Positions 7,685 to 16,683 of a stretch of DNA of 40,999 nucleotides are shown piece by piece. A program made the translations under genes and the position numbers. Below the pieces are notes generated by a model. It ran no database searches, was not told the origin of the DNA, and saw only the letters and a program-made list of their open reading frames with translations. The stretch is taken from contig URCH01000009.1 in NCBI GenBank assembly GCA_900546275.1, forward strand, positions 1 through 40,999, written 5' to 3'. The stretch is from an uncultured Mycoplasmatota bacterium. GTDB taxonomy: Bacteria; Bacillota_I; Bacilli_A; RF39; UBA660. Each line of letters opens with the position of its first letter. The stretch's first letter is position 1.

Positions 7685-8554
7685 CTATAATTGTCTTTGA
7701 TTAAGTGATTGTTTTTTAGATAATACCCATTTTGAAGTATTTCTAGTTATGATAGCACGGCAATATTCACATGTTGTAGAATTATCATCATTAATTTCTG
7801 CTCCACAGTTTGGACATTTATTTACTTTTTCTCCTACTGATTTTATGTAAGTAAGTTCATATGTAATTTCAATTTTATTTTTATCATTTCCTCTTACAAC
7901 TTTATTTTGACTATCAACTATATAATCATAGCAATTAACAGTCATTATTACTGTAGCTGTTTCAATATTGTTTTCTATTTTTAAATTAGTTAAAGAAGCA
8001 GTTACTAAATTTATTTCTTTCATAATATTTTTTTCATTTTTTACTCTTAATGTATCTAATTGCATTGAATACATATTATATAGCTCATCTGTTGTAAGTG
8101 TTCTAATTTTTCCATCATCTAAATTCATCCAAGCTTCTTGTACATCTTTATATATATTAAATGCTTCATTTTTAAATTCATATAAGTTTAAGTTAGGATC
8201 TATTTTACTTATTAAATCTAAATCCATATCTTTTGATTTTATAATTTGTTTTTCTTCAGTTTTTCGTTTGCTTATTTCATTTGCAATTACAAATACTACG
8301 ATAAATATTACCACTACAATCATAAAAGACGTAAAAGAAACTGGTTCTCCTGAACCACTTGAGGAATCACTTGAATCCCAACTTGAAGAACTATCCCAAC
8401 TATCAGAAGAGCCACTCCAACTGCTTCCACCTGAATCATAACTACTATCAAATCCAGAATCTGCATCTACTTTAGTTATTTTTATTGTATTTGCTCCAAC
8501 AATAAGAGTTAGAAATAATACTAAATATATTGTTACTTTTTTTAATTTATTCAT
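7685..8554 (-). CDS. Membrane-anchored Tim44-like / zinc-ribbon protein
   Basis: A 289-residue protein. A signal peptide (about 1-30) is followed by an extracytoplasmic low-complexity Ser/Asp/Trp/Gly stretch (about 33-70, repeats of SSWDSS). A membrane helix (SFMIVVVIFIVVFVIANEI, about 75-95) comes next, then a cytoplasmic Tim44-like domain (about 110-235) and a CPNCGAEI ... CEYCRAII zinc ribbon near the C-terminus. This layout matches the 'TIM44-like domain-containing transport protein' group of Bacillota, whose function is not established. The start ATG at 8554 has only a weak AAGAAAG site, 17 bases after folD. It sits with its paralogue downstream of glyA-folD, probably one transcript. Confidence 0.78.
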   Translation of the reverse strand: MNKLKKVTIYLVLFLTLIVGANTIKITKVDADSGFDSSYDSGGSSWSGSSDSWDSSSSWDSSDSSSGSGEPVSFTSFMIVVVIFIVVFVIANEISKRKTEEKQIIKSKDMDLDLISKIDPNLNLYEFKNEAFNIYKDVQEAWMNLDDGKIRTLTTDELYNMYSMQLDTLRVKNEKNIMKEINLVTASLTNLKIENNIETATVIMTVNCYDYIVDSQNKVVRGNDKNKIEITYELTYIKSVGEKVNKCPNCGAEINDDNSTTCEYCRAIITRNTSKWVLSKKQSLNQRQL

Positions 8555-8572
8555 TTAAAAAACTTCTTTCTT

Positions 8573-9409
8573 TTATTTATTATTTAGATTTTTGTAAACT
8601 GTATTAACATTACATAGAAGCATAGCAACTGTCATTGGGCCAACACCACCAGGTACTGGTGTTATTAAGCTTACTTTGTTTTGTACATTTTCATAGTCTA
8701 CATCGCCATACAATTTTCCATCAATCCTATTTATGCCGACATCAATAACTACACTATCTTTTTTTACCATATCTTCTGTTATTAAATATTTTTTACCAAC
8801 AGCGACTACAAGTATATCTGCATTTTTTGTAAATTCTTTCAAATTGTTTGTTTTTGAATGACAAACAGTTACTGTTGCATCATTGTTTAGAAATAAACTT
8901 ATTAGAGGTTTTCCTACTAGTTTACTTCTTCCTACTATAACTACATTTTTCCCAGTTATAGATACACCTGATTCTTCTAATAATTTGATTATTCCTTGAG
9001 GGGTACAAGAAACTAGACATTTTTTATTATTTATAAGTTTTCCAACATTTATATCAGTTAATCCATCTACATCTTTATTTCTTGATATATAGTTGATTAG
9101 TTTTTCTTCATTAAATTTTTCTGGAATTGGTAATTGTAATAATATTCCATGAACATATTCATCATTATTTAATTCTATTATTTTGTTTATTATTTCTATT
9201 TCTCTTGAGTCTTCATCAAATTTTATATGTTTTAAATATATTCCAACTTCGCTACATGCTTTTTGTTTTGCACTAATGTATACATTACTGGCTTCATCAT
9301 TACCAATTTGGATAACAGCTAAGCAAGGTTTTATCATATATGTTTTTATTTCTGCTTTTAATTCTTCTTTTATTTTTGAACTAATTATTTTACCATCTAT
9401 ATTACTCAT
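8573..9409 (-). CDS. folD: Bifunctional methylene-THF dehydrogenase / methenyl-THF cyclohydrolase FolD
   Basis: Interconverts 5,10-methylene-THF and 10-formyl-THF, supplying formyl groups for initiator tRNA and purines. It has 278 residues (family about 285). Visible are YISAKQK with catalytic Tyr44 and Lys48, KDVDGL (113-118), CTPQGI (136-141), the nucleotide-binding VIVGRSKLVGKP (158-169) and the C-terminal PVPGGVGPMT. I chose the ATG at 9409, which has GAGGG upstream and overlaps the glyA stop by 8 bases (ATGAGTAA); the in-frame TTG at 9421 lies within that GAGGG region. Coupling to glyA makes sense: SHMT makes the methylene-THF that FolD uses. Confidence 0.95.
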   Translation of the reverse strand: MSNIDGKIISSKIKEELKAEIKTYMIKPCLAVIQIGNDEASNVYISAKQKACSEVGIYLKHIKFDEDSREIEIINKIIELNNDEYVHGILLQLPIPEKFNEEKLINYISRNKDVDGLTDINVGKLINNKKCLVSCTPQGIIKLLEESGVSITGKNVVIVGRSKLVGKPLISLFLNNDATVTVCHSKTNNLKEFTKNADILVVAVGKKYLITEDMVKKDSVVIDVGINRIDGKLYGDVDYENVQNKVSLITPVPGGVGPMTVAMLLCNVNTVYKNLNNK

Positions 9410-10637
9410 TATATCCCTCAATTTCTAATGGAAATTTTTTTATAAGATTTAATATTTGTTCTTTTAAATCATTCATTATTTTTTCATTATTATAGTTTTT
9501 TAGTGCGGAAACTATTATATTTCCGATTTCTATAAATTCTTGTTCTTTTAATCCTCTTGTTGTCATTGCTGGGCTTCCTATTCTAATACCACTTGTGACA
9601 AAAGGTGATTCTGTTTCATTTGGTATAGTGTTTTTATTTACTGTTATATTTATGCTTTCTAAAATTTTTTCTGCTTCGGCACCAGTTAATCCTATAGATT
9701 TAACATCTACTAATATTAAATGGTTATCCGTGCCGCCTGATACAATTCTTATATTATTCTCAATTAAAACGTTACACAAAGCTTTTATGTTTTTTAATAC
9801 TTGTTCTTGATATAATTTGAATTTTGGATTTAGAGCTTCATAAAAGCATTGTGCTTTAGCTCCTATTACATGCATTAACGGCCCACCTTGTATCCCAGGG
9901 AATATTGTTTTATTAATTCTTTTAATTATTTCTTCATTATTAGTAAGTATTAATCCACCTCTTGGGCCCCTTAATGTTTTATGCGTAGTAGATGTAACTA
10001 CATCAGCATAGTATAGTGGATTTTCATGAAGTGAAGTTGCAACTAATCCAGCAATGTGCGCCATATCTACCATTAAAATTGCCCCGCACTTATCACAAAT
10101 TTCTCTAAATTTTTTAAAATCTATTTTTCTTGAATATGCACTAGCACCTGCAACAATCATTTTAGGATGTTCTTTTAGTGCTTTTCTTTCTAGTTCTTCA
10201 TAATCTATAAGTTCTGTTTCTTTGTTTACCTCATATGATACAAAATCATAGTCAATACCACTAAAATTTATACTATGTCCATGAGTTAGATGCCCCCCAT
10301 GAGATAAATTCATTCCCATCACCTTATCATGTGGTTTTAAAAGGGCTCTATATACTGCCATATTTGCGCTACTACCACTATGTGGTTGAACGTTCGCATA
10401 TTTGCAATCAAATAGAAGGCATGCATATTTAATTGCAAGTTTTTCTATATCATCAATGTATTTACAACCACCATAATATCTTTTTCCTGGGTATCCTTCT
10501 GCATATTTATTTGTTAAAATACTACCCTGAATTTTTAAAATATCATTGGAAACAAAATTTTCTGATGCAATCAACTCTATATTTTCATTTTGCCTCTTAT
10601 ATTCGTTAATAAGGGCTTGTTTAATATTATTATCCAT
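9402..10637 (-). CDS. glyA: Serine hydroxymethyltransferase
   Basis: A PLP enzyme converting serine and THF into glycine and 5,10-methylene-THF. The 411 residues are full length. The PLP lysine is Lys220 in STTHKTLRGPRGG. Other family marks are SENFVS (25-30), the YAEGYPGKRYYGG loop (45-57), HSGSSAN (86-92) and MVDMAHIAGL (189-198), where Asp191 and His194 contact the cofactor. A GGTGAT site precedes the ATG at 10637, and a TATAAT -10 is visible at 10660-10655, without a clear -35. First gene of the glyA-folD one-carbon operon. Confidence 0.96.
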   Translation of the reverse strand: MDNNIKQALINEYKRQNENIELIASENFVSNDILKIQGSILTNKYAEGYPGKRYYGGCKYIDDIEKLAIKYACLLFDCKYANVQPHSGSSANMAVYRALLKPHDKVMGMNLSHGGHLTHGHSINFSGIDYDFVSYEVNKETELIDYEELERKALKEHPKMIVAGASAYSRKIDFKKFREICDKCGAILMVDMAHIAGLVATSLHENPLYYADVVTSTTHKTLRGPRGGLILTNNEEIIKRINKTIFPGIQGGPLMHVIGAKAQCFYEALNPKFKLYQEQVLKNIKALCNVLIENNIRIVSGGTDNHLILVDVKSIGLTGAEAEKILESINITVNKNTIPNETESPFVTSGIRIGSPAMTTRGLKEQEFIEIGNIIVSALKNYNNEKIMNDLKEQILNLIKKFPLEIEGYNE

Positions 10638-10674
10638 AGTCTATCACCAATATCATTATACTATAAATATAAAC

Positions 10675-10701
10675 AAAAAAAACATATTAAATATGTTTTT
10701 T
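10675..10701 (-). terminator. Terminator of the LCP gene
   Basis: A 10-bp stem (10677-10686 with 10692-10701), loop of 5, followed on the minus strand by a T tract. It lies between the LCP stop and the glyA promoter. Confidence 0.75.
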
Positions 10702-10714
10702 ACATTAATATACA

Positions 10715-12475
10715 TTAATTTGAAGTATTTTCACTACAATTATTATTTTCTGTAGAACATGCAGAAGAGCTATCTTCTTGTTTTTCAGTTGTGCTTTGAT
10801 TTTCATCTTGCAAAGTTTGTTCATTTTTTACTTCTTCTGTACTCGTTTCTGTTTTTGTTTCAGTATTTTGATTTTTTTCTGTAGTTACATTAGTTTTAGT
10901 TTCATTTGATTTAGTTGTTTCTTGCTTGATTGTTTCTTGTTTAGTTGTTGAAGTCGTTGTCTTTGTTGAAACGGTAGCAGCATTTCCATTATCTTCTTTA
11001 TAAGAACTTTCTAAACTTTCTCCTGAAAATAAAGCCTTAATTTTTTGTTTTGCATTATCAATTGTAGATTGTGTTGGAATCATTACATATAGTTTTTGGT
11101 GTTGATATGAATATGTATATTCACTAGCATTTGTTCCATCTAAGGATATACTAGTAACAGTCCATTTTGCCATATCATCTAATTGCATCTTTATAAGTTC
11201 TGTTATTTTACTTTGATCCATATTTGTTATAAATGTATCTTCTAATGAATCTAGTATACTTACATAATTTGTAATTATTGCTTTTGAACAAACTTTACTT
11301 ATAAGTGCAGCAATTACAGCTTCCTGATTCTCACCACGGGCTCTATCACCACCTGCTAAAGTTTTTCTAGTTCTTGAAAATTCTAGTGCTTGTTCCCCAT
11401 TCATTTTATTATATCCTTGTTTAAATGTATATTTTTCTCCTGAGAAACTATATTTTGAGTATACATTTACTCCACCTACTGCATCTACCATTTTAATAAG
11501 TGAAGTAAAATTAACTTTTACATAATAATTTATATCTATTCCAAGTAAATTTTGAATTGTCTTTTGTGACTTATCTATGCCATATATTCCTGCATGTGTA
11601 AGTTTATCTTTATAACCTGTTGTTCCATCTAATTGTACATAATAATCTCTTGGTATTGTTGTTAACAATATTTGTTTCGTTTTAGGATTAACAGATGCGA
11701 TTATATTGACATCACTTCTTGATATTGAAGATATCTTCCCATATGTATCCATTCCAGAGATATAAACATTGAAAGGTTCTTCTGAAACATTTACATCTTT
11801 TTCAATATCGTCGTTTTTGTTTTCTATTTTTACCTCAAATGAATATATTACTTTTGTCTTTTCATCAAATGTAGTATATAAACTTTCAGTTGTGCTTGCC
11901 TCACTTACTAATAATTCTTTATATGATTCTTCCATTATTATTGCATCTGTTTTATTATCATAAAGTTCTTGAAGTAATAATTCATAGTCATCTTTTTGTG
12001 CTTTTGTATAAGTTATTGTTTTATCAAGTGTTTCTAATGCTTTGTCAATATTATATATATCTGTTTTAACATATGAAATTTCTTTTCCTTTAAGTTCGTT
12101 TATTTTGTTATAATTTGAATTTTTATTAACAACTACTATATAGTTTTCAGTTTTATAATTTTTTGACATTATTTTATTTAAAAATCCAAAAGTCTTATTA
12201 AAGTATATAAACATAACTAAAAATATTAAAGAAATAATTGTTGAAGCACAGCATAATGTAATTCTTGCTTTTTTCTTTTTTTTATTTAGCTTAAAATTAA
12301 ACACAATCAAAACTATTGATAAAATAAATATAATGAAAAATAAAATTAAATATTTAAATGGAAAAACATTTATTTTTATTACACTATATATATTTAGGAG
12401 TGTTAAAACACCTAAAATGATTGATATTATTATACTATAAGTATTTAATTTATTTATTTTTCTTTTTTTTGCCAT
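10715..12475 (-). CDS. LytR-CpsA-Psr (LCP) cell-wall glycopolymer ligase
   Basis: LCP proteins move lipid-linked glycopolymers onto peptidoglycan. The 586 residues contain three N-terminal membrane helices (about 12-34, 41-62, 72-93), then an extracellular domain (about 108-230) of periplasmic-binding-protein appearance. The LCP catalytic domain follows, with SRSDVNIIASVNP (252-264), TIPRDYY (273-279), and the Arg-rich SRTRKTLAGGDRARGENQ (367-384), which binds the pyrophosphate of the substrate. From about 495 on there is a long Thr/Ser/Gln/Glu tail, typical of a wall-spanning disordered region, with two Cys at the very end. ATG at 12475 with AGGTGAT upstream and TATAAT at 12498-12493. The three-helix plus extra-domain form resembles streptococcal CpsA/LytR rather than B. 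subtilis TagT. Confidence 0.9.
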   Translation of the reverse strand: MAKKRKINKLNTYSIIISIILGVLTLLNIYSVIKINVFPFKYLILFFIIFILSIVLIVFNFKLNKKKKKARITLCCASTIISLIFLVMFIYFNKTFGFLNKIMSKNYKTENYIVVVNKNSNYNKINELKGKEISYVKTDIYNIDKALETLDKTITYTKAQKDDYELLLQELYDNKTDAIIMEESYKELLVSEASTTESLYTTFDEKTKVIYSFEVKIENKNDDIEKDVNVSEEPFNVYISGMDTYGKISSISRSDVNIIASVNPKTKQILLTTIPRDYYVQLDGTTGYKDKLTHAGIYGIDKSQKTIQNLLGIDINYYVKVNFTSLIKMVDAVGGVNVYSKYSFSGEKYTFKQGYNKMNGEQALEFSRTRKTLAGGDRARGENQEAVIAALISKVCSKAIITNYVSILDSLEDTFITNMDQSKITELIKMQLDDMAKWTVTSISLDGTNASEYTYSYQHQKLYVMIPTQSTIDNAKQKIKALFSGESLESSYKEDNGNAATVSTKTTTSTTKQETIKQETTKSNETKTNVTTEKNQNTETKTETSTEEVKNEQTLQDENQSTTEKQEDSSSACSTENNNCSENTSN

Positions 12476-12567
12476 ATTATCACCTAATGTGTATTATACA
12501 ATAAAATAAAAAAATAATAAATATTCAATTATAAAATATTTATTATTAGTGTATATTTTTGTATATT

Positions 12568-12984
12568 TTAATTAACTAACTCATAGTCAACTGAATATGT
12601 ATTTTCAAGATTTTGATTTATAACTAAACTCAATGACTGTGTTTCACCTGCTTTTATTGAAGAATCATACTCAGTTGGTATATATTCAGAATCATTTAAT
12701 ATATTTTTACCATCTTTATCTTTAAAGTATATATTAAATGTTTTTATATAAACATCTTTTTCTGAAGTATTTTCTAATTCAATCGTAAAAACAGTAGTTG
12801 TATTATTATCAGTTAATTCCATTGAAATATTTTTTATTTTTAATTCTTTAACTTGTTTTTCTTTTAGAACCTCTTCATTAACTTTTGGAGTATTATTTTC
12901 ATTATTATCCTGTTTTTTTCTGCATCCACAACCCGTAAATATAAGTAAACTAATTAAAACAAATATTGCGATTTTTTTATTCAT
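12568..12984 (-). CDS. Lipoprotein with FxLyD-like domain
   Basis: A 138-residue surface lipoprotein of unknown function. The signal peptide ends in a lipobox (LLIFTGCG, Cys at about 19), so the mature protein is anchored by lipid. After a short charged linker comes one beta-sandwich of about 90 residues (KNISMELTDN ... VFTIELENTSEKDVYIK ... SIKAGETQSLSLVIN). This is the pattern of FxLyD / DUF4352-like domains, in which a signature 'VxNxS' strand and an 'xxPGET' turn are common. I placed the start at the ATG 12984-12982, ahead of the signal peptide; a longer frame upstream would bury it. Its promoter is at 13013-13041 and faces away from glmS. Confidence 0.8.
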   Translation of the reverse strand: MNKKIAIFVLISLLIFTGCGCRKKQDNNENNTPKVNEEVLKEKQVKELKIKNISMELTDNNTTTVFTIELENTSEKDVYIKTFNIYFKDKDGKNILNDSEYIPTEYDSSIKAGETQSLSLVINQNLENTYSVDYELVN

Positions 12985-13012
12985 TTCTTCCACTTCCCTA
13001 TTACTTAAATGA

Positions 13013-13041
13013 AGTATATCATTAAATTCTTTATAAATCAA
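13013..13041 (-). promoter_or_regulatory. Promoter of the FxLyD lipoprotein gene
   Basis: TTGATT (13041-13036), 17-base spacer, TATACT (13018-13013). Divergent from the glmS promoter, whose -35 begins 18 bases away. Confidence 0.65.
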
Positions 13042-13058
13042 GTTTAAATATTTATCAA

Positions 13059-13087
13059 TTGTATTTTATAATCATATAATGTATAAT
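13059..13087 (+). promoter_or_regulatory. Promoter of glmS
   Basis: TTGTAT (13059-13064), 17-base spacer, TATAAT (13082-13087). Transcription should start near 13094, about 47 bases before the ribozyme cleavage site. Confidence 0.7.
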
Positions 13088-13125
13088 GAAAATAAGATTA
13101 TAATTTTTATAGGAGGATAGGAAAG

Positions 13126-13352
13126 AAAAATTATGATTTAGCGCCAGATCTTTATTTTAAGATGACGAGGTTGACAGTTATCGAAAACAATAGTAAATTA
13201 AATATCTTTATTTATTATTTTACTTATATGAGTTTAAATCCTCATTCCCTAGTTTCCAGTTCGGCGGATGCTGTCACGGTTTAATATGATCGTAAGATAT
13301 ATAACAAAATGTAAAATCTTAAATTACAACAAAATATATATCACATATTTTT
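13126..13352 (+). ncRNA. glmS ribozyme (glucosamine-6-phosphate-activated self-cleaving riboswitch)
   Basis: The leader of glmS folds into the glmS ribozyme, which uses glucosamine-6-phosphate as a cofactor to cut its own mRNA and lower GlmS synthesis. Conserved core elements are in order: A|GCGCCAG with cleavage between 13140 and 13141; the P2 hairpin (around 13147-13163); GACGAGG (13164-13170); TGACAG (13172-13177) pairing with CTGTCA (13271-13276); TTATCGA then TCGGCGGATG (13261-13270); CACGGT, ATCGTAAGA and the P4/P4.1 hairpins ending near TATATCACAT. The loop between TTATCGA and TCGGCGG is 76 bases (13185-13260), against a few bases in B. subtilis. It can fold into extra hairpins. Confidence 0.95.
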
Positions 13353-13377
13353 TTAATAGTGTTTTAAAGGAGAAAAT

Positions 13378-15189
13378 ATGTGTGGAATTGTTGGTTATAT
13401 TGGAAAAAAATATAACGCTTTAAATGTTTTAATAAGTGGTCTTGAAAGACTTGAATATAGAGGTTATGACTCTGCAGGAATTGCTTACGTAGAGGGAAAA
13501 ACTCTAAAAATAGAAAAAGAAAAAGGAAAAATTAGTAATTTAAAATCAGCTATTGATGTAAATATTCCATCTAATTTAGGAATTGGTCATACTAGATGGG
13601 CAACTCATGGAATAGCAAGTAAAATTAATAGTCATCCCCATAAGGTAGGAAAAATTACTATAGTTCATAATGGTATTATTGAAAATTATGAAGATTTAAA
13701 AAATGAACTAATCAATAATGGTGTCAAATTTAAATCAGAAACAGATACTGAAGTTGCATGTGCTCTTCTAAACAAATTATATGAAGACACAAATGATATG
13801 AATGAAACTTTATGTTTATTTCAAAAAAGAGTAAAAGGTACTTATGCTTTAGGTATTATATGTGATGATGATTATAATACTTTATATGCTTTAAAAAATA
13901 AAAGTCCATTAATAATTGCTTTTGGAGAAAATGAAAATTATATTGCATCAGATGTTCCAGCAATACTTGAATTTACTAATAAATATATAACTTTAAATGA
14001 TGGTGAATTTGCTAAAATCACTGAAAATAAAGTTACTTGTTATAAAGATAATGAAGTTATAAACAAAAAAATAAACGAATTTGAAGGAAGTGCTGAAAGT
14101 ATAGAAAAAAATGGCTATGAACATTTTATGTTAAAAGAAATATTTGAGCAACCTGAAGTATTTAAGAAAACAGTATTTAAATATACAGAAAATGGCATTA
14201 AAAGTTTAATTGAAAATATGCCTGACTTTAAAAAATATAAAAGCATTAAAATAGTAGCTTGTGGTAGTGCTATGCATGCTGGAATGGTTGGAAAAAGTTT
14301 AATTGAAGAATATGGTAATATTCCTGTCGATGTTGAAATAGCAAGCGAATTTAGATACAAAAAGTTATTTATTGATAAAGACACATTAGTTATTTTAGTT
14401 TCACAGTCAGGAGAAACTGCTGATACATTAGCAGCACTAGAAATTGCAAAAGAAAAAGGTTGTGATACACTAGGAATAATAAATGTTTTAGAAAGTTCTA
14501 TTGCAAGAAGTTCAGATATAGTATTATATACAAAAGCAGGAAGTGAAATAGCTGTTGCTACTACTAAAGCTTATTCAGCGCAAATTGCCCTACTTTCATT
14601 AATTGCTTTAAATATTGCTTGTTCTAAAAAACTAATAAGTGAAGACGAAATAAAAGAAATATTATCTGAGATAAAAAATTTACCTATTAAAATTCAAAGT
14701 TTATTAGATAAAAAAGATGATTACAAAGAAATAGCTAAAAAAATATATAATAAAAACAATATATTTTTTATAGGACGAGATATTGATTATGCATTATGTA
14801 TGGAAGGTTCTTTAAAGCTTAAAGAAATATCTTATATTAACAGTCAAGCATATGCTGCTGGTGAGTTAAAACATGGAACAATATCTTTGATTGAAGAAAA
14901 TACTCCTGTTGTTGCAATTGTAACAAATAAAAGTATTAGTGAAAAAACAATAAGTAATATTAAAGAAGTAAAATCTAGAGGTGCTGATGTTGTTTTAGTT
15001 ACAACCGAATCATTAAATAAAGAATCAGATTTTTATAATGAAAAAATTGTTATTCCGAATACTCACAAATTATTACAACCGTTGTTAACTGTTATTCCTT
15101 TACAATTACTTTCTTATGAAATAGCAAAATTAAGAAATTGTAATATTGATAAACCAAAAAACTTAGCAAAGTCTGTTACTGTAGAATAA
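13378..15189 (+). CDS. glmS: Glutamine-fructose-6-phosphate aminotransferase (isomerizing)
   Basis: Makes glucosamine-6-phosphate from fructose-6-phosphate and glutamine, the first step towards UDP-GlcNAc for peptidoglycan. The 603 residues are full length. The N-terminal glutaminase has the nucleophile Cys2 (CGIVGYIG) and HTRWATHG. Two SIS domains follow (ACGSAMHAGMVGKSLIEEY; later IFFIGRDIDYALCMEGSLKLKE), then AYAAGELKHG and the terminal DKPKNLAKSVTVE. AAAGGAG at 13366-13372 sets the start. It is controlled by the ribozyme upstream, which responds to its own product, and ends at a bidirectional terminator facing cysS. Confidence 0.97.
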   Translation: MCGIVGYIGKKYNALNVLISGLERLEYRGYDSAGIAYVEGKTLKIEKEKGKISNLKSAIDVNIPSNLGIGHTRWATHGIASKINSHPHKVGKITIVHNGIIENYEDLKNELINNGVKFKSETDTEVACALLNKLYEDTNDMNETLCLFQKRVKGTYALGIICDDDYNTLYALKNKSPLIIAFGENENYIASDVPAILEFTNKYITLNDGEFAKITENKVTCYKDNEVINKKINEFEGSAESIEKNGYEHFMLKEIFEQPEVFKKTVFKYTENGIKSLIENMPDFKKYKSIKIVACGSAMHAGMVGKSLIEEYGNIPVDVEIASEFRYKKLFIDKDTLVILVSQSGETADTLAALEIAKEKGCDTLGIINVLESSIARSSDIVLYTKAGSEIAVATTKAYSAQIALLSLIALNIACSKKLISEDEIKEILSEIKNLPIKIQSLLDKKDDYKEIAKKIYNKNNIFFIGRDIDYALCMEGSLKLKEISYINSQAYAAGELKHGTISLIEENTPVVAIVTNKSISEKTISNIKEVKSRGADVVLVTTESLNKESDFYNEKIVIPNTHKLLQPLLTVIPLQLLSYEIAKLRNCNIDKPKNLAKSVTVE

Positions 15190-15191
15190 TA

Positions 15192-15220
15192 AAAATAGCA
15201 TCCAATGATGCTACTTTTTT
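15192..15220. terminator. Bidirectional terminator between glmS and cysS
   Basis: A 7-bp stem (15196-15202 with 15207-15213), CAAT loop, five A before and six T after. Serves both convergent genes; the cysS stop codon lies inside the stem. Confidence 0.85.
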
Positions 15221-16614
15221 ATTTCAAATATTGTACCTTCTCTTGTATCTTTTAATATTATTCCTTTTTGTAGTAATTCGTTTCTAATCGAATCAGAAAG
15301 TTCATAGTTTTTATCTTGTTTTGCTTTATTTCTTTCTTCTATTTTTTCATTGATATATTTAGTTAATTCATCATCAATGTTTTGAATATCATCTTTTAAT
15401 AAATTTAATGACAACACGCTATCAAACATTTCTATCAAATATAATTTTGTATTGTTATTAGCTTCTGACTTTATAACATCATAAAGTGTAGTTAAAGCAA
15501 GTGAAGTATTTAAATCATTACCTAAAGCTTCTAAAAAATTTGTTTTATATTTTTCTACTAAATTATATTCTATTTCACCATTTTTATTTTCTTTTAGATT
15601 TTTAATTTTAGATTTTAATTTATTGTATGTATTTACAGCACCATCTAAAATATCATATGAAAATAATAATTGTTTTCTATAATGTGATTGTAGGCAAAAT
15701 AATCTATAACAAATAGGATCGTAACCCTTTTCTTCTAAAAGTGAAACTGTTAAGAATTCTCCTTTTGATTTACTCATTTTTCCTGTTTCATCATTTAAAT
15801 GTTCTACATGAAACCAGTAATTACACCATTTATGTCCTAAATAGCTTTCGGATTGAGCAATTTCATTTGTATGATGTGGGAATATATTATCTATACCACC
15901 ACAGTGAATATCTAAATGTTCTCCTAATTTTAATATAGATATACCTGAACATTCTATATGCCATCCTGGATACCCTATACCCCATGGACTATTCCATTTT
16001 AGTTCTTGATCATCAAATTTTGATTTTGTAAACCATAATACAAAATCACCTTGATTTTTCTTGCCTAAATCTTCTTCTACACCTTCTCTAACACCAACTA
16101 CCATTTCATCTTCTTTATGATTTGTAAGTGCATAATAATCTTTTAGTTTTGTTATATCAAAATATACATTTCCATTAGATATATATGCATATTCTTTTTT
16201 TAATAATGTTTCTATTATTTTTATGTATTCATCAATGCATTCTGTTGCTTTTACTACTATTTCAGGTTTCTTTATATTTAATTTATTACAATCTTCAAAA
16301 AAAGCTTTTGTATACATGTCAGCTATTTGCATAACTGTTTTATGTTCTCTTTTCGCCCCTTTTAGCATTTTATCTTCACCAGAATCAGAATCACTGCTTA
16401 AATGACCTACATCTGTTATATTCATACATCTTTTAACTTTATACCCCATCAAGTTAAAAGTTTTTTCTAATATGTCTTCCATTATATAGCTTCTTAAATT
16501 TCCTATATGCGCAAAATGATATACAGTGGGTCCACAAGTATACATTGTTATTTCATTTTTATTGTTTGGAATAAATTCCTCTATTTTTCGTGTTAATGTA
16601 TTATATATTTTCAT
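15211..16614 (-). CDS. cysS: Cysteinyl-tRNA synthetase
   Basis: Attaches cysteine to tRNA-Cys. It is a class I enzyme of 467 residues. The HIGH-type motif is HIGN (36-39) and the zinc ligands include Cys27 (TCGPTVYH), Cys222 (ECSG) and the HHTNE block (247-251). KMSKS is at 279-283, and the C-terminal helical domain ends in a KDTREGTIFEI strand. The ATG at 16614 has AGAGGTTGA upstream and a TATAAT at 16638-16633. No T-box sequence was found in the short leader, unlike hisS. Likely monocistronic between two terminators. Confidence 0.96.
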   Translation of the reverse strand: MKIYNTLTRKIEEFIPNNKNEITMYTCGPTVYHFAHIGNLRSYIMEDILEKTFNLMGYKVKRCMNITDVGHLSSDSDSGEDKMLKGAKREHKTVMQIADMYTKAFFEDCNKLNIKKPEIVVKATECIDEYIKIIETLLKKEYAYISNGNVYFDITKLKDYYALTNHKEDEMVVGVREGVEEDLGKKNQGDFVLWFTKSKFDDQELKWNSPWGIGYPGWHIECSGISILKLGEHLDIHCGGIDNIFPHHTNEIAQSESYLGHKWCNYWFHVEHLNDETGKMSKSKGEFLTVSLLEEKGYDPICYRLFCLQSHYRKQLLFSYDILDGAVNTYNKLKSKIKNLKENKNGEIEYNLVEKYKTNFLEALGNDLNTSLALTTLYDVIKSEANNNTKLYLIEMFDSVLSLNLLKDDIQNIDDELTKYINEKIEERNKAKQDKNYELSDSIRNELLQKGIILKDTREGTIFEIKK

Positions 16615-16650
16615 TATATCAACCTCTAATTAATTATATCATAATTATAT

Positions 16651-16680
16651 AAAAAAAACGCTTAAAATAGCGTTTTTATA
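16651..16680 (-). terminator. Terminator of the 352-residue membrane protein gene
   Basis: A 9-bp stem (16654-16662 with 16669-16677), loop of 6, followed on the minus strand by a T tract, between this gene's end and cysS. Confidence 0.85.
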
Positions 16681-16683
16681 TTA

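Noticed and set aside
13133..13141. Two-codon frame ATG ATT TAG just before the ribozyme cleavage site, with AGGAGG upstream
   Set aside because: Spacing of 16 bases from AGGAGG is too long, and the bases belong to the ribozyme 5' strand; most likely chance.
14115..14384. Minus-strand frame of 89 codons inside glmS
   Set aside because: No translation signals; it is a shadow of the well-conserved glmS frame.
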